From SMXQ01 sp033720855 (GTDB lineage Bacteria; Pseudomonadota; Alphaproteobacteria; SMXQ01), in contig JAWWBR010000038.1 in assembly GCA_033720855.1 (NCBI GenBank), positions 1 through 26,155 on the forward strand: a DNA stretch of 26,155 nt, in the 5' to 3' direction. Under the pieces are notes generated by a model that saw only the letters and a program-made list of their open reading frames with translations, had not been told where the DNA came from and ran no database searches. Shown in pieces: positions 7,224 through 14,916 of the stretch. The translations under genes and the position numbers were made by a program. Position 1 is the first letter of the stretch; the number at the start of each line of letters is the position of its first letter.

Positions 7224-8858
7224 ATGCCCGCGGACCCAGCGATTAAGGGCGATATCGACATCCCGGTGCTGATCGTCGGCGGCGGGCCGGTGGGGCTCGC
7301 CATGGCCGTCGAACTGGGATGGCGCGGCATTGCTTGTGTCCTCGTAGAACAGGGCGATGGGGAGGTCGTCCACCCCAAGACCAACGGCGTCAACATGCGG
7401 ACCATGGAATACTGCCGCCGCTGGGGCATCGCCGACGTCATCCGCGAAAAGGGCTATCCCAGGGGCCGGCCCCGCGACCATATCTACTTCACCACCTTGA
7501 CCGGCTGGGAGATCGCGCGGCAGACCAATCCACCCTATGAAGAGGCGCGACCGCCACGCGGCTGCCTCGAGGCCTTTCAGCGCTGCCCACAGACCGTCTT
7601 CGACCCAGCCCTGCAGGAGCGCGCGCGCAGCCTCGAGCCCGTGACCCTGCGCTACCACGTGCGCTGCCTCGGGGTCGAACAGGATGACACCGGCGTCACC
7701 GCGAAGCTGCAAAGGGTCAAGGAGGATGGCGCCGAGGAAACGCTGCGCGCCGCCTATGTGGTCGCCTGCGAGGGCGCGCGCAGCCCGATCCGCGACGCGC
7801 TCGGCATTCGGCTCCAGGGCATGCCGGTGCTCGGGTATTCCACCAATGTGCTGTTCCGCTCGGCCGAATTCGCGACCATGCACGACAAGGGCGAAGGACG
7901 CAGCTATCTCGCCGTCGGTCCGGACGGGCAATGGGCCTCTGTCAATTCCATAAACGGCGAGGATATCTGGCGCTTCCAGGTGCGGGGATCGCTCGATCCC
8001 GACTCCTGGGCGAAGGTCGACGTCGATGCGGATCTCAGGCGGTTCGCCGGCCGGGATTTCGACTACGAGACGCTCTCGGTGCTCGAATGGATCCGCCGGC
8101 AACTGGTCGCCGACCGGTATCAAGACGGCCGCATCCTTCTTGCCGGCGATTGCGTTCACCAGCTCACCCCCGCGGGCAGCTTTGGCATGAACACGGGCAT
8201 CGGCGATGTCACCAATCTGTCCTGGAAGATCGAGGCGGCGCTGGACGGATGGGCCGGGGATGGCCTGCTTGACTCCTACACCGCCGAGCGCCGGCCCATC
8301 GGCAAACGCAACGTCGATTTCGCCGCCGCCCGCTATGCACGCGGCGAGAAGATCACGCCGACGCCTCATATCCTGGAAGATTCGCCCGAGGGCGAACGCG
8401 AACGCAAGGAGGTGGGTGAGCGCATCATGAACGAGGTCGTCAATCCGCCGACATTCGGCCTTCAGATCGGCTACCGCTACGACGATTCGCCGGTGATCTG
8501 CCTGGAACCGGGGCCGCCGCCACCGGTCGAGCGCGAGAGCTACAGCCCGACCACACGCCCCGGCGCCAGGGCGCCCGATGCGCGTCTGGCCGATGGTCGG
8601 GCGCTGATCGATCTCTTCGGCAAGGGATTTACGCTGCTCAGGCTGGGCGCCGCACCGCCGGAGCCGGATGCCCTGGTCAAGGCCTCCTCCGCGCGGGGCG
8701 TTCCCCTCACCGCCCACGATATCGCGGAGCCCGGGATCGCCGATCTTTACGAAAGTCCCCTGGTGCTGGTGCGGCCCGATGGTCACGTCGCCTGGCGCGG
8801 CGATGCGCCGCCCGATGACCCCACGGCGGTGATCGATAAAGTCCGCGGTGCGCACTAG
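7224..8858 (+). CDS. FAD-dependent aromatic monooxygenase (PheA/TfdB type)
   Basis: Flavoprotein hydroxylase of the FAD_binding_3 family, which uses NAD(P)H and O2 to hydroxylate phenolic or aromatic-acid substrates in the cytoplasm. The 544-residue protein shows the N-terminal dinucleotide motif PVLIVGGGPVGLAMAVELGW, the family region KTNGVNMRTMEYCRRWGI, and the second FAD motif GRILLAGDCVHQLTPAGSFG followed by MNTGIGDVTNLSWKIEAAL. A C-terminal thioredoxin-like module, common in phenol hydroxylases, occupies roughly the last 100 residues (LIDLFGKGFTLLRLG onward). The start at 7224 is fixed by GGGGGAGGAA at 7211-7220; the upstream ATG at 7209 has no site. Its gene order with an isochorismatase-fold gene suggests a catabolic unit; the substrate is unknown. 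Confidence 0.92.
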   Translation: MPADPAIKGDIDIPVLIVGGGPVGLAMAVELGWRGIACVLVEQGDGEVVHPKTNGVNMRTMEYCRRWGIADVIREKGYPRGRPRDHIYFTTLTGWEIARQTNPPYEEARPPRGCLEAFQRCPQTVFDPALQERARSLEPVTLRYHVRCLGVEQDDTGVTAKLQRVKEDGAEETLRAAYVVACEGARSPIRDALGIRLQGMPVLGYSTNVLFRSAEFATMHDKGEGRSYLAVGPDGQWASVNSINGEDIWRFQVRGSLDPDSWAKVDVDADLRRFAGRDFDYETLSVLEWIRRQLVADRYQDGRILLAGDCVHQLTPAGSFGMNTGIGDVTNLSWKIEAALDGWAGDGLLDSYTAERRPIGKRNVDFAAARYARGEKITPTPHILEDSPEGERERKEVGERIMNEVVNPPTFGLQIGYRYDDSPVICLEPGPPPPVERESYSPTTRPGARAPDARLADGRALIDLFGKGFTLLRLGAAPPEPDALVKASSARGVPLTAHDIAEPGIADLYESPLVLVRPDGHVAWRGDAPPDDPTAVIDKVRGAH

Positions 8859-8899
8859 GCCTCCCCTGACCCTTCGACTTGCTTTAGGAGACCCTGTTG

Positions 8900-9544
8900 A
8901 TGGCAAGAAATTTCGACCTCGATCCCGCCTTGACCAAGGACCGGGCCGCGCTTGTGCTGTTCGATACCCTCAATGGTTACCTTCACCCCGACGATCCCGT
9001 GAAGGAGGAAAACCTCAAGAATTGGCGCATCCGTGAGAACATGACCCGGCTCGTCAATGGCGCCCATGACGCAGGCCTGATCGCTTTCTACGCCGCAGCC
9101 GATCACGCCGCCGACGGCGCCGATGTTGCCACCCGGCTGACCGATACGGACATGGACCTCAACCCCTGGGGCGAACGCGAACGCCGTTTTCTCCCCGCCC
9201 ACCGCCATGGCCAGGAAAGCGCCGCCATCGCCCCCGAAGTGGCGCCAAAAGAGGGCGACGTCATGGTGCCCAAGCATCGCTGGAGCGCCTTCCATCAGAC
9301 CCATCTCGATTTGCAACTGCGCGTCCGCGGTCTGTCAACGATCGTCATCGCAGGCGGCTCGACCGACGTGGGCATCGCCTCGACCGTGTTCGCCGCCCGC
9401 GATCTCGACTACGGCATCGTCGTCGTCAGCGATTGTTGTTATTCCCACCGCGGCAACAACAACGCGTTCTTCATGGAGCGCGTGTTCCCACGAATGGGCC
9501 GCGTGATGACCACCGACGAGGCCATCGCCTTAATGAAGGGTTGA
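8900..9544 (+). CDS. Isochorismatase-fold protein lacking the catalytic cysteine
   Basis: Cysteine-hydrolase (isochorismatase, nicotinamidase, N-carbamoylsarcosine amidase) family by fold; 214 residues, normal length. The first two triad residues are visible: Asp22 in LVLFDTLNGY and Lys125 in VMVPKHRWSAF. The third, normally the Cys in a T-x-V-C-V/I motif, is Gly158 here (GGSTDVGIASTVFAARDLDYG). A CC pair occurs about 20 residues later (VVSDCCYSH) where the family normally has DA. It is therefore either a non-hydrolytic member or uses a different nucleophile. The ATG at 8900 with TAGGAG at 8885-8890 is preferred over TTG at 8897. It lies 41 bases after the monooxygenase and is probably co-transcribed. 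Confidence 0.85.
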   Translation: MARNFDLDPALTKDRAALVLFDTLNGYLHPDDPVKEENLKNWRIRENMTRLVNGAHDAGLIAFYAAADHAADGADVATRLTDTDMDLNPWGERERRFLPAHRHGQESAAIAPEVAPKEGDVMVPKHRWSAFHQTHLDLQLRVRGLSTIVIAGGSTDVGIASTVFAARDLDYGIVVVSDCCYSHRGNNNAFFMERVFPRMGRVMTTDEAIALMKG

Positions 9545-9649
9545 TGGGCCGGCCTTCGGGCGCCCATTGCCCCTGTTTTAGAGGTTTTGCGCCGATCTCC
9601 CGGCGGCGCGATCTTAACATTTTGTTATCCGGAACCCCGGAAACTACCT

Positions 9650-12088
9650 ATGACCGGCGGCATATCTCTAGGTATTGAGACTGCGCCGCCACGGGTGCAG
9701 AGACCGGGAATGAACAGTAGCACGACCGATCAAGTGCTCCGCGCGATTGCGGACGGCGATCCCATGGATAAGGTGCTGACGGCGATCTGCACCCTATGCT
9801 GCGCACCCGATGGCGGGGCCGAAGGCGGCGATGCCGCGGCCCTATTCGCCGCTGGGGACTCCGGGCAAAGGATGGAAGTGATGGCCGCCGTAGGTCTCTC
9901 GCCAGGCGACATCACAGTCGCCGAGCCGTTCATGCCAGCCCGGTTGAAGGGGGCGGACCACCAGCGGCATTGCCTCCCCCTCGATGGCGTCTCCTGCCCG
10001 GGCTTCGAACGCGTCTGGGGTGTCCACCTGGCCGATGCGGGGGGTAATCACATCGGGGCCCTTGCATGGTTCACACGGAATTGCGATGCGCCCGGCGATG
10101 CCCGGTGCCGCAACATCGAACGCGCGGCCGATCTCGCCACCATCGCGCTAAACCAAGCCGATGGCGGCTCGGAGCACTCCCTTTGGGCCGGCATGCTCGA
10201 AAACGTGGTCAACAACGTCAATCAGGGCATCTGCGTCTTCGACAAGGATTTTCGCCTGCTGCACTTCAATGCGGTCTATGAGGACCTTTACGATTTCCCC
10301 GAGGGATTCCTGAAGAAAGGCCGGCACTACTCGGAAATTTTGCGCTTTCTCATCGAGCGCGGAGAGTACGGCGATGTCGACCCCGACACCTTCTTGCGCG
10401 AGCGGATGGCGAACCTGCCCGAAGGAGAGGAATGGCGCAACCTGCGGCATCGTCCCGACGGCACCGTGATCGCCATCTATCGCAAGAACCTGCCGGGAGG
10501 CGGCGCCATCATTACCTTCACCGACGTCACCGCCGACCTGCGCCTGACGATGGAAAACCAGCGCACCGCCAAACTGTTGGAGATCACCACCAACAACATC
10601 ATCCACGGCATTCGGGTGATCGACGGCAACGGGCGAATAACCCTTTGGAATCGGCGTTATCAGGAACTGTTCGGCTTTCCCGACGGGCTGATGAAGAAGG
10701 GCATGCACTACACCGTCCTGTTGCGCTATGTGGCCGACCGCGACGGTATGAACGAACACGAGGCGCAAAAATTCATCTCATCCCGGCTTCGCCTGATCAA
10801 GCAACCCGATATCAAGGATACCACCCGCACCCTAGATGACGGCACCGTCGTGCGCATCGAGAGAGCGCCGATGCCGGGCGGCGGATTCGTCGCCACCTAC
10901 ACGGATATCAGCAGACTGGTCAGTACGGAGAGAGAGCTTGCCAAGAAATCCGACCTGCTCACGACGACCCTGGATAACATCAACCAAGGCCTTTTGGTTC
11001 TCGACTCGGATCTCAATGTCGCGTTGTTCAACCACGCCTATCTGCGGCTGATGGACCTCGGCCCCAATGAAGTCACGCTGGGCATGCCGTATCGCAGAGT
11101 GCTGGAGATCTTCGCCGCAAAAGGGGAGTTCGACGCCGGCCACGGCACCGAGGAAGAAGGCATCCAACGACGGTTGGATCTGGCGGGCTCGAACCAGGTC
11201 CGCCATAGCATCCATCGTCGCCCTAACGGCACGATTATCAACGTCTACCGCAAACCCATGCCCGGCGGCGGGCGGGTCATGACCTATACCGACATCACCG
11301 ATCTCAAGAACGCGGAAGCCAAGTTGGTCGCTGCCCGTGATCTCGCGGAGGAGGCCAACCGGGCGAAAACCGAATTCCTGGCCAACATGAGCCATGAATT
11401 GCGCACGCCGCTCAATGCCATCATCGGCTTTTCCGAGATCATGGCGAACGGCATGTATGGCGATGTCGCCGAGTCGCGATACAAGGACTACATCCAGGGC
11501 ATCAACGATTCGGGCAAACACCTGTTGAGCCTGATCAACGATATCCTCGACCTGTCCAAGGTCGAGGTGGGCAAGGCGGCACTGGATGAAGAGCTTGTAG
11601 ACCTGACCGGCGTCTTGCAAACCTGCATCGTTTTGGTCGACGAACAGGCACAGCGGGCCGGCGTGTCCCTGATTTCGAACTTCGCCCCCTACGTGCCCCC
11701 GTTACTCGGCGATGAGCGCCGGCTCAAGCAGATATTCATCAATCTCCTGCAGAATGCGATCAAATTCACGCCGCGGGGCGGCACCGTGACGGTTGAAATG
11801 GATCACCGCGCCGGCGGGCCGGTGCACGTGACCATCACCGACACCGGGATCGGCATGTCCGAAGAGGACATTCCACGAGCGCTCGAGCGCTTCTCCCAGG
11901 TGGAAACAGGCCTCAAACGCAAATACGAAGGCGCCGGGCTCGGCCTACCCCTGGCTCGTACCATGACCGAAATGCACCAGGGTACGATCAATATCGAGAG
12001 CAAAAAGGGAGAGGGCACGTCTGTTCGTGTCACGCTTCCGGCGAGCAGGCTCGACGCCCCGGGCGACGACCGCAAGGCGGCATCCTGA
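9650..12088 (+). CDS. Sensor histidine kinase with three PAS_7-like domains (DivJ/PleC/PdhS-type core)
   Basis: Cytoplasmic sensor kinase; no membrane segment is visible. With the start at 9650 it has 812 residues: a GAF-like N-terminal part to about residue 170, then three similar PAS_7-like modules (about 178-300, 305-430, 440-560), each with an N-x-x-QG or HG helix, GxxY near the middle and an MPGGG or LPGGG strand before TxTD. HisKA follows with phospho-acceptor His582 (FLANMSHELRTPLNAIIGFS), then HATPase_c with N box (LLQNAIKFTP), G1 (DTGIGM) and G2 (GAGLGLPL). The segment GMYGDVAESRYKDYIQGIND resembles the PdhS/DivJ/PleC dimerisation region of alphaproteobacterial cell-cycle kinases. 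No response regulator is adjacent. The start is uncertain; ATG at 9710 is an alternative, and neither has a strong ribosome site. Confidence 0.9.
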   Translation: MTGGISLGIETAPPRVQRPGMNSSTTDQVLRAIADGDPMDKVLTAICTLCCAPDGGAEGGDAAALFAAGDSGQRMEVMAAVGLSPGDITVAEPFMPARLKGADHQRHCLPLDGVSCPGFERVWGVHLADAGGNHIGALAWFTRNCDAPGDARCRNIERAADLATIALNQADGGSEHSLWAGMLENVVNNVNQGICVFDKDFRLLHFNAVYEDLYDFPEGFLKKGRHYSEILRFLIERGEYGDVDPDTFLRERMANLPEGEEWRNLRHRPDGTVIAIYRKNLPGGGAIITFTDVTADLRLTMENQRTAKLLEITTNNIIHGIRVIDGNGRITLWNRRYQELFGFPDGLMKKGMHYTVLLRYVADRDGMNEHEAQKFISSRLRLIKQPDIKDTTRTLDDGTVVRIERAPMPGGGFVATYTDISRLVSTERELAKKSDLLTTTLDNINQGLLVLDSDLNVALFNHAYLRLMDLGPNEVTLGMPYRRVLEIFAAKGEFDAGHGTEEEGIQRRLDLAGSNQVRHSIHRRPNGTIINVYRKPMPGGGRVMTYTDITDLKNAEAKLVAARDLAEEANRAKTEFLANMSHELRTPLNAIIGFSEIMANGMYGDVAESRYKDYIQGINDSGKHLLSLINDILDLSKVEVGKAALDEELVDLTGVLQTCIVLVDEQAQRAGVSLISNFAPYVPPLLGDERRLKQIFINLLQNAIKFTPRGGTVTVEMDHRAGGPVHVTITDTGIGMSEEDIPRALERFSQVETGLKRKYEGAGLGLPLARTMTEMHQGTINIESKKGEGTSVRVTLPASRLDAPGDDRKAAS

Positions 12089-12102
12089 GGGAACCGGTCC
12101 CA

Positions 12103-12984
12103 CTAAAGAGACATTTGGTCGAAGATCGCCTGGATTACCGGGCTTTGCGGATTCCCGAAATCCGCCCCTACTTCGAAATGGTGCCGCCCAGGCACCTCCA
12201 AAAGCCGGCAGGCCTGGCCCGCGGCGCGCCATGCTTTGGCGAAATCGCAGGACTGGCGCTGAAACTCGGTCAGTTCTTTGGTCCCGTAGCCCAACACCAA
12301 GTCGATGGGGACCTCGGGGATATGATGGATGGCGCTCAGGGCAAACGCCCGCTCCTCATCCATTTTGAGGTAGGAATTGCGCCAGCTCTTGATCACAGGC
12401 GCCAGGTCGAACATGCCGGAAAATGGCGCCGCCCCTTTGATCAGATCCGCCGGCAATCCATAGACGCCCTCCCAGTCGGTGATGGTCATCACGCCGGTGA
12501 CATGCCCCCCCGACGAATGCCCCGAGACGAAAATACGATCGCGGTCTCCGCCGAAAGTCTCGGCGTTGCGGTAGACCCAGGCAATGGCCGCGCGGCATTG
12601 GCGAACCTGCTCCTCGAGCATGACATCGGGAACCAGGTCGAAATTGACGGCAACGTAATTTGCGCCGGCGTTGTGGAACACGGGCGCGGGGTAGGACACC
12701 TCGTCCTTGTGCCCGGCTTTCCACGCCCCGCCGTGAATGAAGATGTTGATTGGCGCCCCCTTGGACGGCGCCAGGAAGATGTCGAGGACCTCCGCCTTGG
12801 TCGGCCCATAGGCGACGTCGAGCATGCAATCGAGCTCGGTCCTGGCCGCGGCGCTAAGCTCGATCTTTTGCTGCTTGAAGCCCGAGTTATCGGGGACCAG
12901 GCTGGCCTGATTATATTGTGCGTCCAGTTCTTCTTGGGTGTAGTCGCGCCAATCGGGGAATTCTTTGTCGAGTTCGTCGAGCAT
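12103..12984 (-). CDS. Alpha/beta hydrolase, kynurenine formamidase/carboxylesterase-like
   Basis: Serine hydrolase of the alpha/beta fold, 293 residues, cytoplasmic. The oxyanion-hole motif IFIHGGAWKAGHKDE (residues 81-95) and nucleophile motif VSGHSSGGH (Ser157) are clear. The C-terminal part reads LGYGTKELTEFQRQSCDFAKAW, close to kynurenine formamidase/arylformamidase relatives, with a catalytic His candidate in GRHHFEV (268 or 269). The substrate is probably a small amide or ester; kynurenine pathway membership is not supported by any neighbour. The start at 12984 follows GGGAGGAC; 29 bases separate it from the upstream HtrA-like gene, so the two are likely one operon. It converges on the histidine kinase gene, 14 bases apart. 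Confidence 0.88.
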   Translation of the reverse strand: MLDELDKEFPDWRDYTQEELDAQYNQASLVPDNSGFKQQKIELSAAARTELDCMLDVAYGPTKAEVLDIFLAPSKGAPINIFIHGGAWKAGHKDEVSYPAPVFHNAGANYVAVNFDLVPDVMLEEQVRQCRAAIAWVYRNAETFGGDRDRIFVSGHSSGGHVTGVMTITDWEGVYGLPADLIKGAAPFSGMFDLAPVIKSWRNSYLKMDEERAFALSAIHHIPEVPIDLVLGYGTKELTEFQRQSCDFAKAWRAAGQACRLLEVPGRHHFEVGADFGNPQSPVIQAIFDQMSL

Positions 12985-13013
12985 CGCGTCCTCCCGGGAC
13001 CGTTCAAGCCCCG

Positions 13014-13955
13014 TTAATGGAGCTTGGGTGATTTGTAGTTTCGCGAGCGGTCCTCGGACTTGATCCCGATTTCCAGTTGTTCGCCGTTGCGGAAGATATT
13101 GAGGGGCACCTTCACCCCAGCCTCTCCCAGTTCCCACATGCGCCGAAACAGGTCGCCCAGGCTTTCCACCGGTTTGCTGCCGACACCGATGATCACGTCG
13201 CCGACGCGAATGTCTGCCGCTTCGGCGGGACCGTTGTCGGTCAGGCCCACGACCACGAGGTTGTCGCCGAATTCCGCCGCCTGCATACCGATCCAGGGGC
13301 GGGACGGCCGGTTCACGGCGCCGAACCGCACGAGGTCGTCGATGATGGGTGGCAACAGGTCGATGGGAATCATCATATTCACGTCGATCGGCGTGTTGCT
13401 GCGGGTGACCTGCTGCACGAACAACGATCCCACCCCGACCAGGCCGCCGTCACCACTGATGAGGGCGGTCCCCGCCCAATGGGGATGGGGCGGCGTGGTG
13501 TAGATCGCCTCGTCGAGCAGATATTCCCAGTATCCCGCGAATTCCTGCTTGGCCACAACGCGAGCATCGACGGCGCTCTCGATGCCGCCGGCACCGGCGA
13601 CGACCACGCGCTCGCCGACGGCGATGTCCGACGACCGCCCCAGCCTGAAAGGCTCCACATCGAGGGGCTCCAGGGCCTGAACCAAAGCGAAACCGGTTTC
13701 GGTATCGCGACCAACCACGTCCGCCGGAATCACGCGCCCTTCGCTGGATACCAGCCAAGTGCTCTCCGCCTCGGTCACCAGGTACCCGACCGTAACGACC
13801 AAACCTTCCGCGGAGATGACGCATCCGCTGCCCGCGCGCTCGGTCCCGAGGCGCTCGGCGCTATGGGCATCCGCCGGCACCGTCGCGCGCAAGCCGACGA
13901 CCGAGCGGAGCTTTTCCTCCAAGTCGAATTGATAGTTCTCTGGATTGGGTTCCAT
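13014..13955 (-). CDS. HtrA/DegP-like protein with PDZ domain and degenerate protease triad
   Basis: Trypsin-fold (S1C) plus PDZ protein of 313 residues. The protease part (about 20-205) keeps the HtrA framework: AGSGCVISAEGLVVTVGYLV, VVGRDTETGFALVQ, SSDIAVGERVVVAGAGG, MMIPIDLLPPIIDDLV. However, the usual catalytic residues are replaced: His by Tyr58 (TVGYLV instead of TNNHVV), Asp by Gly88 (TETGFAL), and Ser by Ala161 (HWAGTAL instead of GNSGGPL). A PDZ domain follows at about 215-300 (RPWIGMQAAEFGDNLVV, GPAEAADIRVGDVIIGVG). No signal peptide is seen with the start at 13955, which has GGGAGAGGG upstream. A cytosolic, non-proteolytic peptide-binding or scaffold role is inferred. It is first in an operon with the alpha/beta hydrolase. 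Confidence 0.85.
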   Translation of the reverse strand: MEPNPENYQFDLEEKLRSVVGLRATVPADAHSAERLGTERAGSGCVISAEGLVVTVGYLVTEAESTWLVSSEGRVIPADVVGRDTETGFALVQALEPLDVEPFRLGRSSDIAVGERVVVAGAGGIESAVDARVVAKQEFAGYWEYLLDEAIYTTPPHPHWAGTALISGDGGLVGVGSLFVQQVTRSNTPIDVNMMIPIDLLPPIIDDLVRFGAVNRPSRPWIGMQAAEFGDNLVVVGLTDNGPAEAADIRVGDVIIGVGSKPVESLGDLFRRMWELGEAGVKVPLNIFRNGEQLEIGIKSEDRSRNYKSPKLH

Positions 13956-13999
13956 GGCCCTCTCCCGCAGGCTTCCTGGTCCCGCCATGAGTTTACCGT

Positions 14000-14015
14000 G
14001 CCGGACCGGTCCGGC
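14000..14015. promoter_or_regulatory. 16-bp perfect palindrome upstream of the HtrA-like gene
   Basis: GCCGGACCGGTCCGGC is fully self-complementary. It lies 45 bases upstream of the HtrA-like start, just downstream of a candidate promoter on the minus strand, a position suited to a repressor site or a leader hairpin. Confidence 0.45.
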
Positions 14016-14030
14016 GATTTCGTTCACCGC

Positions 14031-14059
14031 TAGGATAAGCCATCCTAAGCGGCGGGCAA
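14031..14059 (-). promoter_or_regulatory. Candidate promoter of the HtrA-like operon with inverted repeat over the -10
   Basis: On the minus strand TTGCCC (14059-14054) and TATCCT (14037-14032) are separated by 16 bases, each matching four of six consensus positions. The -10 is embedded in a perfect inverted repeat, TAGGAT-N5-ATCCTA (14031-14047), which could be an operator. Confidence 0.4.
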
Positions 14060-14100
14060 AGCCTTGTGGCGCCTGCCACGACCGGGGCGCGGTAGGCGCC

Positions 14101-14129
14101 TTGCCGCGATTGAGGATTTTCCGTACTAT
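14101..14129 (+). promoter_or_regulatory. Candidate promoter of the cupin gene
   Basis: TTGCCG (14101-14106) and TACTAT (14124-14129) are separated by exactly 17 bases, each with four of six consensus matches. The leader to the start at 14210 would be about 75 bases. Confidence 0.35.
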
Positions 14130-14209
14130 CAACGACATGCATCATTGCTGTCGGGCGCGGTGGCGGCCGATGTTCGGCGCCCGGCTCGGACATGGAACTG
14201 GAGGAAACA

Positions 14210-14734
14210 ATGGCCTATACCCTTGAAGAATTCTGCCAGGATTGCCACGACATCCTTACCCGTGCGCCCAACGACGCGGGGCGCGAGGAGGTACGGGGGA
14301 ATCTCGAAAAGCTGCTAGACAATGCCGATTTCGTCGCCGAGACCTGGAATGACGACACACCGCCGGGCAAGCGCGTGTTGTATCACGACAAGGACACCGA
14401 CGTTTACGTGCTGGCCCACGTGCAGGAACCGGGCAAGAGGGGCAATCCCCACAGCCATGGTGAATCCTGGGCAATTTATGGCAATGCCTTGGGCTCGACG
14501 GAAATGACCGTGTGGCGTCGCACCAATGCCGAGGACGACGACCACACCGAGCTGGAGATAGAGGAAGTCTATTCCATCACCCCGGGCGTGGCCCGTGCCT
14601 ATGGGCCGGGCGTGATCCACTCCACCGCCCATCCCGAAAAGGCTTGGGTGGTCCGCGTCACCGGCACCGACCTCGACACCCTGCCGCGCTATCGCTTCGA
14701 CGCCTCCAAGGACAAAATCCTCGAAAGCGCCTGA
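14210..14734 (+). CDS. Cupin-fold protein, cysteine dioxygenase-like
   Basis: Cytoplasmic metal-binding beta-barrel protein of 174 residues. The cupin motifs are GNPHSHGESWAIYGNALG (His81, His83) and YGPGVIHSTAHP (His137), matching the three-histidine Fe(II) site of the cysteine/thiol dioxygenase group. The conserved-looking ending WVVRVTGTDLDTLPRYRFD is shared, as far as I recall, with uncharacterised alphaproteobacterial relatives. A thiol or small acid substrate is possible but unproven. The start at 14210 is chosen because GGAGG (14200-14204) lies five bases upstream; the ATG at 14192 lacks a site. It is divergent from the HtrA-like operon and followed by a hairpin terminator. Confidence 0.8.
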   Translation: MAYTLEEFCQDCHDILTRAPNDAGREEVRGNLEKLLDNADFVAETWNDDTPPGKRVLYHDKDTDVYVLAHVQEPGKRGNPHSHGESWAIYGNALGSTEMTVWRRTNAEDDDHTELEIEEVYSITPGVARAYGPGVIHSTAHPEKAWVVRVTGTDLDTLPRYRFDASKDKILESA

Positions 14735-14757
14735 CCGAGCGGCTATTCGGTCTTTTT
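14733..14757 (+). terminator. Probable rho-independent terminator after the cupin gene
   Basis: GACCGA (14733-14738) pairs with TCGGTC (14747-14752) across an 8-base loop and is followed by TTTTT. The stem is only six pairs and overlaps the stop codon, so efficiency is uncertain. Confidence 0.6.
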
Positions 14758-14916
14758 CCATCCGAGCGGCGCCGGGCGCCGCTGGCGGCGTGCCTCGGCG
14801 CGCGCCCTTGGTGTGATCGCTTTGGCGGCGGGCCCAACCGCAGGAACTGGCGACCGGCCGACGCAGCGAACCGCCGCCGGGCGGCGCCGTAGCCACGCCG
14901 CCTAAGGAAAATCTTC
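14735..14916 (+). other. Intergenic region between the cupin and MFS genes
   Basis: This GC-rich spacer contains the terminator arm at its left end and a tight hairpin of GCGGCGC/GCGCCGC near 14765-14785 without a T tract. I see no convincing gene or promoter in it. Confidence 0.5.

Noticed and set aside
7038..8906. Long open frame on the minus strand opposite the flavin monooxygenase
   Set aside because: It mirrors a clear FAD monooxygenase in GC-rich DNA, has no ribosome site and shows no recognisable domain. The same applies to long opposite-strand frames at 2722-3915, 16473-17960 and 20073-22370.
9544..9575. Hairpin after the isochorismatase-fold gene as terminator
   Set aside because: ATGGGC pairs with GCCCAT, but the inner stem is interrupted and no T tract follows directly, so it falls short of an intrinsic terminator.
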